A stretch of DNA of 64,000 bases from DATHBD01 sp035296325 (GTDB lineage Bacteria > Actinomycetota > Actinomycetes > Mycobacteriales > Micromonosporaceae). The DNA lies in assembly GCA_035296325.1 (NCBI GenBank), contig DATHBD010000070.1, positions 186,001 to 250,000 of the forward strand. The letters run 5' to 3'. Shown here one piece after another: positions 8,283 to 16,141 of the stretch; within the stretch, counting starts at the first letter, position 1, and every line of letters begins with the position of its first letter. A program made the position numbers and the translations under genes. The notes under the pieces are model-generated. The model ran no database searches, was not told the DNA's origin, and saw only the letters and a list, made by a program, of their open reading frames with translations.

Positions 8283-8626
8283 TGACCGCCGACGGGACCT
8301 TCCGCGCTGTTCCTGGCACGACCTGGGTTGACCGCGCCCCGCTGACGCTTTGTACCACCACCGACTCCAGGGGCAACCCCTGCCCCACGCCTCCCGACAG
8401 GCGCTGGCTCTGGCGCATCGAGAGCTTCCTCGCCGTCTACGGCACCAACGCGGGACATCACGCGATGGGCGCCGACCTCTGCGAGTACCTGAAGGGGACC
8501 TGCGAGCACCACTGGCTGGAGTACGAGGGCGACGCTGACATCCCGGGTCACAAGCAGTGCTGGTGGTGCAGCGACGTCGACTGGAACGTCACCGGGACAA
8601 CTGATGACGAGCAGGCGGCGTCATGA
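8279..8626 (+). CDS. Small Cys/His-containing protein of unknown function
   Basis: The product has 115 residues. Near the C-terminus CEHHWLEY... KQCWWCSD looks like a treble-clef or zinc-ribbon site. It is coupled through ATGA overlaps. Function unknown. Confidence 0.5.
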   Translation: MMTADGTFRAVPGTTWVDRAPLTLCTTTDSRGNPCPTPPDRRWLWRIESFLAVYGTNAGHHAMGADLCEYLKGTCEHHWLEYEGDADIPGHKQCWWCSDVDWNVTGTTDDEQAAS

Positions 8627-9195
8627 ACCGCATCGCCGACGACGTGCGCGAGTTCCACGCCGCGTTCGGGCAGCCGCTCGGACCCCCGCCCGGCGGGGTC
8701 ACAGCGGAGCGGGCCGCCCTCCGCAACGCGCTCATCGAGGAAGAGTCCGACGAACTCGGGGAGGCGGTCCTCGCTGGCAACCTGGTTGATATCGCCGATG
8801 CGCTGGCCGACATCGTGTACGTCGCGTACGGCACCGCGCTTGAGTTCGGCATCGACCTCGACCGGGCCGTGGCCTACGCCCTCCCTTACGCCGATGCCTA
8901 CCTGCCGATCAGCCGGATGATGGCCGCCGTACAGCGGCTCTGCGCCGCGACGACCAGCCGGAACGTTCCCGCGGTAGCGCACAGGCTGGCCCGGGTCGCA
9001 CGGCTCGCCGACCTCATCGCCGCCCGCTACGGCATCCCCCTCGACGCCGTCCTCGCCGAGGTTCACCGCTCGAACATGAGCAAGCTCGACGCCGACGGCC
9101 AGCCGGTGTACCGGGCCGACGGCAAGGTCATGAAGTCCGACCTGTACAGCCCGCCCGACATCGCCGGGGTGCTCGAGCGGCGGGTGACGGCATGA
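8623..9195 (+). CDS. MazG-like nucleotide pyrophosphohydrolase, enlarged
   Basis: The product has 190 residues. The EEESDELGEAVLAGNLVDIADALADIVYVAYG stretch carries the E-E-x-x-E and helix-borne D-x-x-D metal ligands of all-alpha NTP pyrophosphatases (MazG/HisE-like). The C-terminal VLAEVHRSNMSKL is the usual end of phage members. Between the two lies an extra block of about 55 residues, making it longer than most phage MazG-like proteins. Such enzymes hydrolyse dNTPs or alarmones and may keep the host growing during infection. Confidence 0.75.
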   Translation: MNRIADDVREFHAAFGQPLGPPPGGVTAERAALRNALIEEESDELGEAVLAGNLVDIADALADIVYVAYGTALEFGIDLDRAVAYALPYADAYLPISRMMAAVQRLCAATTSRNVPAVAHRLARVARLADLIAARYGIPLDAVLAEVHRSNMSKLDADGQPVYRADGKVMKSDLYSPPDIAGVLERRVTA

Positions 9196-9401
9196 CCGCC
9201 CCGATGCCGGTCGCCCCGACCCACCAGCCGGTCCGCAAAGGCCACTGCGCGGTGGACGGACCCAAGTGTGTCGACACCTCCGCCCAGCTCTACGCCCGTG
9301 GCTGGCGCTGCAAGGCATGCGGGCCGCCGGCAGCGCCGACCCCCACCACCCCGACCCCCAGCAACGTCTCACCCATCACCAAGCGAAGGAACCCCTCATG
9401 A
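9192..9401 (+). CDS. Small protein with single CxxC, unknown function
   Basis: The product has 69 residues. The N-terminal half has scattered Cys (HCAVDGPKC, WRCKACG) that may bind zinc. The C-terminal half is Pro/Thr-rich and disordered. It overlaps the MazG-like gene before it and the SSB gene after it by four bases each. Confidence 0.45.
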   Translation: MTAPMPVAPTHQPVRKGHCAVDGPKCVDTSAQLYARGWRCKACGPPAAPTPTTPTPSNVSPITKRRNPS

Positions 9402-9889
9402 GCCTGCCCACCCTCACCGGCGTCGGCCGGGCGACCGCCGACCCCGAACTGCGCTTCGCCCCGTCCGGGATGGCCGTCGCCAAGGTCAACCTTGCCTTCA
9501 ACTCCCGCAAGAAAAACGAGGCGACCGGCCAGTACGAAGACGACAAGGTCTTCTTCGTCGAAGCCGTCGCGTTCAAACAGCTCGCCGAGAACCTCGCCGA
9601 GTCAGTTCAGCGCGGCGTCGAAATCGTCGTCACCGGCCGGCTCGTCACCGAGTCCTGGGAGGACAAGAACGGCGGCGGGAAGCGCTCCAAGCCGTCCCTC
9701 CTCATCGACTCCATCGGGCCGAGCCTGACGTTCGCCACGGCGAAGGTGCAGAAGCTCGAGCGTTCCGGCGGCGGCAAGCCGACGTCCGACTCGATCCGCG
9801 GGGGCGCACCGGCCGACGACCCGTGGGCGTCCGCCGCCGGATCCACCGGCCGCCCAACCTCCGGATTCGACGAGGAACCCCCCTTCTGA
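9398..9889 (+). CDS. ssb: Single-stranded DNA-binding protein
   Basis: The product has 163 residues. The OB-fold spans residues 1-115: TLTGVGRATADPELRFAPSG, an FFVEAVAFKQLAENLAES segment and VVTGRLVTESWED. A Gly/Pro linker leads to the acidic tip DEEPPF, the usual partner-binding tail of bacterial SSBs. It coats single-stranded DNA during replication and recombination. A GC-rich hairpin lies just after its stop. Confidence 0.92.
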   Translation: MSLPTLTGVGRATADPELRFAPSGMAVAKVNLAFNSRKKNEATGQYEDDKVFFVEAVAFKQLAENLAESVQRGVEIVVTGRLVTESWEDKNGGGKRSKPSLLIDSIGPSLTFATAKVQKLERSGGGKPTSDSIRGGAPADDPWASAAGSTGRPTSGFDEEPPF

Positions 9890-9896
9890 CCTCGAC

Positions 9897-9923
9897 GGGG
9901 CGCCGTCCACCTGACGGCGCCCC
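9897..9923 (+). terminator. GC-rich hairpin after ssb
   Basis: Arms GGGGCGCCGT (9897-9906) and ACGGCGCCCC (9914-9923) form a perfect 10-bp stem with a 7-base loop. There is no U tract, as is common for actinobacterial terminators. It lies 8 bases past the ssb stop. Confidence 0.55.
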
Positions 9924-9962
9924 ACCCCTCACCCCTCACCCCACAAGCACCGAGGACACCCA

Positions 9963-10391
9963 ATGAGCAACATCAAATCGCTCGCCGACAAGCTGTACGG
10001 CAACCTCGACCGAACCTGCCTCGGCGTCCCCGCCAGCGAGTTCTTCCCCAACCAAGACGAGCAGATCACCCACCAGCCGGCCGTTGCACTCTGCGGATTC
10101 TGCCCCGTCAAGGCGGTATGCCTCGAGTACGCCGTCGCCACCGACCAGCGCGGCATCTGGGGCGGCACCACCGAGGGCGAGCGGCGCGCGCGCCACGGCC
10201 AACGGGCGGTCGTCCGCCCCGAGGCGCCGAAGGCGTGGCCCCGCTCCCTCGAGTTCCGGCGGCGCATCGCCGCGCTCGACCGCGAACACAAGGGCGCCGC
10301 CGCCATCGCCCGCGAGTTGGGCATCAGCGAACGGGCCGTCACCCGGCACCGCGCCGCGATCCGCGCCGAGCAGTTGCGAGCGGCGGCATGA
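9963..10391 (+). CDS. WhiB-like protein with added C-terminal HTH
   Basis: The product has 142 residues. One Cys near residue 19 (RTCLG) and CGFCPVKAVC (C-x2-C-x5-C) give the four Cys that hold a [4Fe-4S] cluster in WhiB-like proteins. The turn RGIWGGTTEGERR follows. Residues 95-140 add a helix-turn-helix (GAAAIARELGISERAVTRH), which most Wbl proteins lack. Wbl proteins bind the primary sigma factor region 4 and alter promoter choice. It is the first gene after the ssb hairpin and is coupled to a second WhiB-like gene. Confidence 0.82.
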   Translation: MSNIKSLADKLYGNLDRTCLGVPASEFFPNQDEQITHQPAVALCGFCPVKAVCLEYAVATDQRGIWGGTTEGERRARHGQRAVVRPEAPKAWPRSLEFRRRIAALDREHKGAAAIARELGISERAVTRHRAAIRAEQLRAAA

Positions 10392-10750
10392 CCGACCTCG
10401 ACTGGCGCACCCTCGCCGCATGCGCGAAGCGCCCCGACGACTGGCTCACCCCACCCGCGCGACCCGTCCACGGCGTCGCGTCCGAGGAGTACCGCCGCGC
10501 CCGCACAGCCATCCGTGCATGCGAGGCGTGCCCCGTGCTCGCCCAATGCAACGAGGACCGGCTGCGCCGCACACCCGTCGGCATGATCCAGGCCGGCGTG
10601 CCCTACGACGACTATGGCCAGCCCGCCCGCAGGTGCACCCAATGCCCGCGGTTCATCGTGTGCCGCGACGTCAGGTCCGACTACTGCAGCCGCAAATGCC
10701 AAGAAGTCGCGAAGGCAGCGCGGGCAGAGCAGTGGCAGGCCGCCGCATGA
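10388..10750 (+). CDS. Divergent WhiB-like protein with C-terminal zinc ribbon
   Basis: The product has 120 residues. WRTLAAC and CEACPVLAQC supply the four WhiB-type cysteines. The family's glycine turn is changed to GMIQAG, losing the usual Trp. The C-terminal half carries a separate Cys set (CTQC... C... YCSRKC). The ATG overlaps the stop of the first WhiB-like gene. Two different Wbl proteins in tandem suggest a combined or antagonistic effect on host sigma factor. Confidence 0.72.
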   Translation: MTDLDWRTLAACAKRPDDWLTPPARPVHGVASEEYRRARTAIRACEACPVLAQCNEDRLRRTPVGMIQAGVPYDDYGQPARRCTQCPRFIVCRDVRSDYCSRKCQEVAKAARAEQWQAAA

Positions 10751-10893
10751 CCGGGGCCCCGGCGGTCACCGACCTGGCCGCCCTATTCGGCCAGCAGTGG
10801 CCCCACATCGCCGCCACCCTCAAAGCCGCCGGGAACTGGGACCAGGTCGCGGACCCGCCCAGCGGCGACGACGAGGCAGGCGGCCAGCCGTGA
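10747..10893 (+). CDS. Very small protein of unknown function
   Basis: The product has 48 residues, with an amphipathic helix (LAALFGQQWPHIAATLKAAG) and an acidic tail. It is supported mainly by ATGA and GTGA overlaps on both sides. Confidence 0.4.
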   Translation: MTGAPAVTDLAALFGQQWPHIAATLKAAGNWDQVADPPSGDDEAGGQP

Positions 10894-11441
10894 GCCTGCG
10901 CGTCGTGCCCGTTTACCGCGACCGGGCGTTCGACTTCATCACCGCTTGGCACCGCCACCACCAGCCGCCGCCTGGGTTCCTCTTCGCCATCGGGGCAGCG
11001 CAGGACGACACGCTGGTCGGCGTTGCCACCGCTGGCCGGCCCGTGTCCCGCCACCTCGACGACGGCCTGACGATCGAAGTGACACGCGTCGCGACCACAG
11101 GCGAATTCAACGCCTGCTCAATGCTCTACCGCGCCTGCTGGCGTTCGGCCAAGCACCGCGGATACCACCGCGCCGTCACGTACACCCGAAGCGACGAAGG
11201 CGGCGCCAGCCTCCGCGCGGCCGGGTGGCTCCTCGCCGCCAAACTGCCGGCCCGACCCGGGTGGGACGTGCCGAGCAGGCGACGCGACACCACCGCATAC
11301 GAGCCCGTCGACCGGCGGCTCTGGGTCATCACGTCAGCCCGACCGAACGCCTTGCCGACACGGACCGCGACGCCCGAGTGCGGATCGGGCAGCCAGCCCG
11401 ACGACTTGTTCGGCGGATCACTCGACCACATCGCAGCCTGA
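10890..11441 (+). CDS. XF1762 family GNAT-like protein
   Basis: The product has 183 residues. Motifs RHHQPPPGFLFAIG, LVGVATAGRPVSRHLDDGLTIEVTRV, NACSMLYRACWRSAKHRGYHRAVTYT and SLRAAGW match the XF1762 family common in actinophages and mobile elements. The fold resembles a GNAT acetyltransferase, but the substrate is unknown. The GTG start overlaps the previous stop. Confidence 0.72.
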   Translation: MSLRVVPVYRDRAFDFITAWHRHHQPPPGFLFAIGAAQDDTLVGVATAGRPVSRHLDDGLTIEVTRVATTGEFNACSMLYRACWRSAKHRGYHRAVTYTRSDEGGASLRAAGWLLAAKLPARPGWDVPSRRRDTTAYEPVDRRLWVITSARPNALPTRTATPECGSGSQPDDLFGGSLDHIAA

Positions 11442-11471
11442 CCAGCCCCACCACAGCAACGGGGGAAACCG

Positions 11472-11750
11472 ATGGACCGCACCACCGAGCCGTACCCGGC
11501 CGGGTTCAACAACCTCATGGTCGACCGCCAGGGCCACCAGTGGCGACCCGACACCCCCGCCGAAGCGCAGCAGTACGCCAACGCGTACGGCGCGAGATTC
11601 CTCAACCAACCAGCAGACGAGGCCAACGCCATGGAAGACACCGCAGGATTCCGGTACCTCCCGGCGTCGCAGGTCGACGCGTGGCACCTCACCAGCCACC
11701 ACGGCGCCCAGTACGTCCACGCGCACAGCGGGGACAGGTGGGCAGCGTGA
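11472..11750 (+). CDS. Small protein of unknown function
   Basis: The product has 92 residues, Gln/His/Tyr-rich and soluble. A ribosome site (GGGGGAAACCG) precedes the ATG. It overlaps the next gene by four bases. Function unknown. Confidence 0.5.
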   Translation: MDRTTEPYPAGFNNLMVDRQGHQWRPDTPAEAQQYANAYGARFLNQPADEANAMEDTAGFRYLPASQVDAWHLTSHHGAQYVHAHSGDRWAA

Positions 11751-12097
11751 GCTACGACATCTACCTGGAAATCGACACTGGCCGCACCAGCATCGACACC
11801 AACGGCCAAGCTGTCCCCGACCCGACCACCATCTGGCAAGGCAACTGCACCTCCAACGTCGCACCCATGTGGCGCCACGCGGGGGCCGACCTCGCCGCGC
11901 TCCACCGAGTCAGCGCACCCGTCGCAGCCGAAGCGCTTGCCCCCGCAATCCGGCGCATGGAAGAAGACCCAGCCACCTACCTCGCCATGAACCCCGCCAA
12001 CGGGTGGGGCAATTACAACGGCTGCCTGCAGTTCCTCCGCGACCTACACGCCGCCTGCGTCGACCACCCCAAGACCACCGTGTCGGTGTGGCGATGA
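11747..12097 (+). CDS. Conserved phage protein of unknown function
   Basis: The product has 116 residues. The pattern SYDIYLEIDTG, NCTSNVAPMWRHAG, NPANGWGNYNGCLQFLRDL and a final HPKTTVSVWR recurs in actinophage proteins of unknown function, as I recall it. It is soluble and alpha/beta. GTG start in a GTGA overlap. Confidence 0.6.
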   Translation: MSYDIYLEIDTGRTSIDTNGQAVPDPTTIWQGNCTSNVAPMWRHAGADLAALHRVSAPVAAEALAPAIRRMEEDPATYLAMNPANGWGNYNGCLQFLRDLHAACVDHPKTTVSVWR

Positions 12098-12408
12098 CCG
12101 CCACCACGCTCGCCCTCGCCGCCACCACGCTCATGGTCCTCGGCGGGGCGCTCCTCTTCGGCCACCCCCTGCCCATCGCCGCAGCCGACCTCCTCGCCGC
12201 GTACACCGCCATGCACATCGCCCAGGAACTGCTGCACAACTACCAGCCCAACAACTGGGCCCTCATCGCAGCAGCCGTCGCCGGCATCTTTCTCATGGTC
12301 GCCGTCAAAGGGCCAGTCGAGATTGCCGTCGCCCGGTACCACGCGAAGCACCCCGTTGACGCGCTCGTCAGCGCGCGGCACCGCAAGACCAGCAGGTGGT
12401 CGGCGTGA
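12094..12408 (+). CDS. Small membrane protein
   Basis: The product has 104 residues. Hydrophobic segments lie at about 5-22 and 58-76, with a basic C-terminus. It is the last gene of the first rightward early block and ends 48 bases before the convergent RHH gene. Function unknown. Confidence 0.5.
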   Translation: MTATTLALAATTLMVLGGALLFGHPLPIAAADLLAAYTAMHIAQELLHNYQPNNWALIAAAVAGIFLMVAVKGPVEIAVARYHAKHPVDALVSARHRKTSRWSA

Positions 12409-12455
12409 GCGGCGGGAGGCTCAGCGGGTACGACCGGTGCCTGCCCCGAGGTAAC

Positions 12456-12665
12456 TCATTCGGAGGGGTCGGCCGGGTCCGCACGGCGAGCCGCAGGGCG
12501 CTGCGGCAGTTTCGCTCCGGGCTTACGGATGTACCAGGCAACGAACTGGCGAATGACCTCAGCTCGGTCCCGGACCCCCGCGAGCTCCCCGAACGGCTTC
12601 CACAGCTCCTCCTCAATACGGATGGGGCGGTGCGGCCGGTGGGTCGCCTTCAGCGGGGACATCAT
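12456..12665 (-). CDS. Ribbon-helix-helix repressor (probable autoregulated switch protein)
   Basis: The product has 69 residues. RPIRIEEELWKPFGELAGV gives the beta strand and first helix, and DRAEVIRQFVAWYIRKPG gives the second helix of an Arc/CopG-like RHH fold; the tail is basic. It is the only leftward gene in the first 24 kb. Its promoter (TTGCGG, 17 bases, TACGGT) contains a GTGGATATCCAC-type palindrome between -35 and -10, which suggests autorepression. It faces the replication operon, which has the same sites. Inferred role: repressor of primase/helicase expression, perhaps the maintenance regulator of the integrated state. Confidence 0.72.
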   Translation of the reverse strand: MMSPLKATHRPHRPIRIEEELWKPFGELAGVRDRAEVIRQFVAWYIRKPGAKLPQRPAARRADPADPSE

Positions 12666-12674
12666 CACGCCCAA

Positions 12675-12703
12675 ACCGTACGGGATGGATATCCACACCG
12701 CAA
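12675..12703 (-). promoter_or_regulatory. Leftward promoter of the RHH gene
   Basis: On the minus strand TTGCGG (12703-12698), a 17-base spacer and TACGGT (12680-12675) match actinobacterial housekeeping promoters. The palindrome at 12685-12696 sits in the spacer. Expected transcription start is close to the ATG at 12665, giving a very short or leaderless message. Confidence 0.6.
12685..12696. promoter_or_regulatory. Operator copy 1 (ATGGATATCCAC)
   Basis: One mismatch from the perfect palindrome GTGGATATCCAC. It lies between the -35 and -10 of the leftward promoter, where bound protein would block RNA polymerase. Confidence 0.65.
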
Positions 12704-12737
12704 GAACGTCGACCCTTCGATCAGCCGGCAGACCCGC

Positions 12738-12766
12738 TTGCGTGGATATCCGCGATCGGTTAGCGT
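12738..12766 (+). promoter_or_regulatory. Rightward promoter of the replication operon
   Basis: TTGCGT (12738-12743), a 17-base spacer and TAGCGT (12761-12766). Operator copy 2 overlaps the end of the -35 and the spacer; copies 3 and 4 start immediately after the -10. Transcription would run into the 55-residue protein, primase and helicase genes from 12895. Confidence 0.6.
12742..12753. promoter_or_regulatory. Operator copy 2 (GTGGATATCCGC)
   Basis: One mismatch from GTGGATATCCAC. It overlaps the end of the -35 and the spacer of the rightward promoter. Confidence 0.65.
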
Positions 12767-12790
12767 GTGGATATCCACGTGGATATCCAC
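12767..12790. promoter_or_regulatory. Tandem operator copies 3 and 4
   Basis: Two perfect 12-base palindromes GTGGATATCCAC lie end to end (12767-12778 and 12779-12790), covering the expected start site of the rightward transcript. Adjacent identical sites favour cooperative binding by RHH dimers. Confidence 0.75.
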
Positions 12791-12894
12791 GGCACCGACC
12801 TAGAAGGCCCCCGACGCGGCTCCCCGCCTGGCACTCACCGGCATCGCACCACCCCTCCCAGCACCAAGACGACGACGGCGAACGGGGCACCACA

Positions 12895-13062
12895 ATGCAC
12901 AACACCGAGTACGAGCAGGGCCGGCAAGACGCAACCAACGAATGCGCCCAACGGCACATCACCCGCATCGCCGACGTACTCGACGCCCTCCACCGCCACG
13001 CCGGCAACATCGACCAGCAGCACACCGCCATCCTCGACGCGCTCCGCGACGGTGCGCGGTGA
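12895..13062 (+). CDS. Small protein leading the replication operon
   Basis: The product has 55 residues, entirely helical and His/Asp/Ala-rich, possibly a short coiled coil (ITRIADVLDALHRHAGNIDQQ). It is the first gene behind the operator-controlled promoter, with a leader of roughly 120 bases. It overlaps the primase GTG by four bases. Function unknown. Confidence 0.55.
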   Translation: MHNTEYEQGRQDATNECAQRHITRIADVLDALHRHAGNIDQQHTAILDALRDGAR

Positions 13063-13973
13063 CCCAGCTCTCCCCACTCGGCCAGGCAGCCCTCGCCTAC
13101 GCCGAAATCGGCTGGCCCGTGTTCCCCTGCCGACCCCTCGGCAAAGAACCCCTCGCCGCCGCCGCACCCCACGGCTTCAAAAACGCCACCGTCGACCCCG
13201 CCACCATCACCCGCTGGTGGCACCGCTGGCCCACCGCCAACATCGCCGTCGCCTGCGGAACCCCCGGTCCCGACGTCCTCGACATCGACACCAAAGACGG
13301 CCGCGCCGGGCTCGAACTGTTCCGCACCGCCTGGCGCGCCGGCCTAGTCCGCGGAGCATCCGCCACCATCCGTACCCCCAGCGGCGGCCTCCACATGTGG
13401 TTCGCCGGCACCAACCAACGCGGCGGAGCAGTCGGCCGCGACAAAGCCCTCGAACTCAAAGCCGTCGGCGGCTACGTCCTCCTCCCCCCATCCCACGTCG
13501 TCTGCGCCGAATACAGCTACGACGGTGTCTACGAAGTCATCGAAACCAGCGACCACGAAGAGGCCATCGACTGGCCCGCCGTCCGCAACCTTCTCGACCC
13601 CGCACCCATCGCACCCATCCGCCCCGCCCGGCCACGCCCACACGACGGCAGCGTCAGCCCCGGCGACGACTACAACCGCCGCGCCAACTGGTCCGAGATC
13701 CTCCAACCCCACGACTGGACCTTCGCCGGGCAGCGCGGCGAAACCGGGTACTGGCGGCGCCCCGGGAAACGCGAAGGCGTGTCAGCCACCACCAACGCGC
13801 TCGGCACCGACCGGCTCCGCAACTTCTCCAGCTCCGTGCCGTTCGGCCTCGAGTCGTACTCCAAGTTCGGCGCGTACGCGCTGCTCGAATTCGGCGGCGA
13901 CTACGCCTCCGCCGCCCGCGAACTGCGCCGGCTCGGCTACGGCACCACCGCGCATCGGCCGGTGGCAGCATGA
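13059..13973 (+). CDS. Bifunctional DNA primase/polymerase (prim-pol)
   Basis: The product has 304 residues. GQAALAYAEIGWPVFPCRPLGKEPL and HGFKNATVDPATITRWW are the N-terminal prim-pol signature. DVLDIDTKDG carries the catalytic acidic pair, and RTPSGGLHMWF the His motif. It makes primers and short DNA at an origin, as in replication proteins of actinomycete integrative elements and many phages. The GTG start overlaps the previous stop, and the stop overlaps the helicase ATG. The first half is unusually C-rich and G-poor on the coding strand. Confidence 0.85.
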   Translation: MTQLSPLGQAALAYAEIGWPVFPCRPLGKEPLAAAAPHGFKNATVDPATITRWWHRWPTANIAVACGTPGPDVLDIDTKDGRAGLELFRTAWRAGLVRGASATIRTPSGGLHMWFAGTNQRGGAVGRDKALELKAVGGYVLLPPSHVVCAEYSYDGVYEVIETSDHEEAIDWPAVRNLLDPAPIAPIRPARPRPHDGSVSPGDDYNRRANWSEILQPHDWTFAGQRGETGYWRRPGKREGVSATTNALGTDRLRNFSSSVPFGLESYSKFGAYALLEFGGDYASAARELRRLGYGTTAHRPVAA

Positions 13974-15745
13974 CCAACCGCGACAAGCCCGGCGCCGCCG
14001 CGCTCACCCTCGTCCCGCCCGTCGGGGCGCCCGAATCGGCGACCGCGAAGCGAGACCGGGAACGCCACGAGCGGTTCCTGGCCAAGCAGGCGGAGAAAGC
14101 CGAGAAGGAATCCAAAGCCCAGGCCGCGCGGGACCGCATCCGCGTCCACAACGCCACCGCCGGCCGCGGGCTGCCCCGCGTCCAGCTCGGCGCCGATCCC
14201 GAATCGATCCGCACCATCGCCGCCACCATCAACGACAACGTCCTCCCCGACACGTACGTCCGGGCCGGCGCCGTCGTCTCCGTCGAAACACCCAGCGGCG
14301 ACGTCACCGACAAGGACGTGCCGCCGCAGGTCATCGTCACCGTCGATCAGAAGCGCCTCGCCCGGCTCCTCGCCGAGCACACGTTCACCTACGAGATGCG
14401 CAACCGGAAACTCCCCGATGGGGAATCGGAACTCGTCGAGGTCGAGGCCATGCCGAAGGACGCTGTGGCCGCAGCGGCGCTCGCCTCGACCCACTGGCCA
14501 CGGCTCCGCCCCCTCAACGGGATCGTCACCGCCCCCGTGTTTCGCCCCGACGGTTCGCTCGTCCAGGAACCCGGGTACGACCCGGTGACGGCGCTCATCT
14601 ACTCCCCGAAGCTGCCAATCGCCAACGTCCCCGAACGGCCCAGCCGGGAACTCCTGCAAGCGGCGAAGGCGTTCCTGATGGACGCGTTGCTGCGCGACTT
14701 CCCGTGGGTTGGGCCAAGCCGCGCCAACTACATCGGTGCCCTGACCTCGCCCCTGATGCGCGGCTACCTCGGCGGTGCGCTTCTCCCACTGTTCGCCGTT
14801 GACGCGGCGTCGCCATCCACCGGCAAGTCGCTCCTTACCGAGATCATGACCTCGATCTACAGCGGCTACACCCGCTCGTGGGTGTCGGACGACGTGGAGC
14901 TCCGCAAGGCCATCACGTCGATCCTCGTGGACCAGGGCGGCGCCGTCGTGTGCTTCGACAACGTGGGCAAGGCCGAGGCGGTTGACCAGCCCACCCTCGC
15001 GGCGCTGCTCACCGCGAAGGTGTGGTCGGACCGCATCCTTGGCGGGTCAGTCAGCGCCCGCGTCCCGAACGACCGGGCGTGGTTCGTCACGGGCAACGCC
15101 ATCTCGATCGGCGGGGACATCCCATCCCGCGCGGTCCTGATCCGCCTCGACGCCAACATGCCCGACCCGGACCTGCGCCCATCCTCGCAGTACGCCCTCG
15201 GCGACCTCGACGAGTGGCTCAAAGAGCCGGAGAACAGGGCGACGTTGCTGTTCCACCTGCTCGTGCTCATGCGCGGCTGGATCGCTGCCGGCGCACCGCG
15301 AATCGAAGCGCCGATGCGGAGCTTCACGCCGTGGGCGTCGGCGACGGCCGGGTTCCTGGGCTGGCTCAAGGAGCCGGGGTTCATGTCGAACCGGGCTGGG
15401 CTGACCGAGGCGGACGACGAGGAGTCCACGTACGGGGCGTTCTACGCCCGGTGGTACGAGCTGTTCGGCGACCGGGTCATGAAGACCATGGAGCTTCGGG
15501 ACTCGGCGATGCCCGACCTCATGAACGCCATGAACTACGACTGGAAGGGCACGTTCCTGGTCCGCAAACGCGACGGGCAGGTCCCGTCGGCGCAGGGCCT
15601 CGGGAAGATGCTCACGGCCGAGCGGGGCCGGTTCCGTGGCGGGTACCGGCTCAACGGCTACTTCGACCCGCACACGAAGGTCTGGTCGTACTCGGTGACG
15701 CCCGCGCCTCCGGCTGAGATGCCCCTGCCGGGGGTGTCGTCGTGA
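13970..15745 (+). CDS. Replicative helicase/ATPase partnered with prim-pol
   Basis: The product has 591 residues. The N-terminal 90 residues are charged. The ATPase shows Walker A ASPSTGKSLL at about 280-289 and Walker B VVCFDN at about 326-331; FVTGNAISIGGDIPSRAVLIRLD resembles sensor and arginine-finger regions of phage primase-associated helicases. The C-terminal RGGYRLNGYFDPHTKVW block probably binds DNA. It is directly coupled to prim-pol and followed by the AT-rich repeat region, so it is likely the origin-loading helicase. Longer upstream readings are spurious because they run through prim-pol. Confidence 0.78.
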   Translation: MTNRDKPGAAALTLVPPVGAPESATAKRDRERHERFLAKQAEKAEKESKAQAARDRIRVHNATAGRGLPRVQLGADPESIRTIAATINDNVLPDTYVRAGAVVSVETPSGDVTDKDVPPQVIVTVDQKRLARLLAEHTFTYEMRNRKLPDGESELVEVEAMPKDAVAAAALASTHWPRLRPLNGIVTAPVFRPDGSLVQEPGYDPVTALIYSPKLPIANVPERPSRELLQAAKAFLMDALLRDFPWVGPSRANYIGALTSPLMRGYLGGALLPLFAVDAASPSTGKSLLTEIMTSIYSGYTRSWVSDDVELRKAITSILVDQGGAVVCFDNVGKAEAVDQPTLAALLTAKVWSDRILGGSVSARVPNDRAWFVTGNAISIGGDIPSRAVLIRLDANMPDPDLRPSSQYALGDLDEWLKEPENRATLLFHLLVLMRGWIAAGAPRIEAPMRSFTPWASATAGFLGWLKEPGFMSNRAGLTEADDEESTYGAFYARWYELFGDRVMKTMELRDSAMPDLMNAMNYDWKGTFLVRKRDGQVPSAQGLGKMLTAERGRFRGGYRLNGYFDPHTKVWSYSVTPAPPAEMPLPGVSS

Positions 15746-15941
15746 CCGCGGGGGTTAGCGGGTGCGTATCCCCCGCAGGTTTTGCCTATCCCCCGCAGTC
15801 TGCGGGTATTGGGTTTGATCTTGGTGTCTATCCCCCGCCAAGGTCAACTTCTATAACCCCAGGTCAAGGCCATAAATCCATTGATACTGCGGGTATTGCG
15901 GGTATTAGAACGATGTTTTTAGTCCAACGCATACAAGAAGC

Positions 15942-16009
15942 AAAAAGTTGTACTGGTGGTTTCGTATGGTTCGTGCCTGATACCGCCCATATGTCATGCA
16001 CAACTTTTT
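15942..16009. repeat. Inverted repeat in the AT-rich region
   Basis: Arms AAAAAGTTGT (15942-15951) and ACAACTTTTT (16000-16009) are perfect complements separated by 48 bases. They flank the lowest-GC part of the candidate origin. They could be initiator sites or a cruciform. Confidence 0.6.
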
Positions 16010-16113
16010 TCATTACGTGTAGAGAAGGGCTGGGATCAGCCCCCGCAACCCCGCATCACCCGCACGGTCGATGGCTTACCCACCCTGACCTGCGCAAACA
16101 CTTAACGATCATG

Positions 16114-16141
16114 GCGGGGGATAGGAAATCCCATCCCCCGC
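16114..16141. repeat. Inverted iteron pair
   Basis: GCGGGGGAT (16114-16122) and ATCCCCCGC (16133-16141) form a 9-bp stem made of two head-to-head copies of the iteron found at 15767-15839. It marks the right edge of the candidate origin, 45 bases before the next ATG. Confidence 0.6.

Noticed and set aside
12396..12803. A plus frame across the switch region
   Set aside because: It is antisense to the RHH gene and runs through the operators; the RHH protein pattern and promoter make the minus strand the better reading.
12767..13969. Upstream extension of the helicase frame to 12767
   Set aside because: It is an Arg/Pro-rich shadow of the prim-pol gene in another frame; ATG 13970 overlaps the prim-pol stop.
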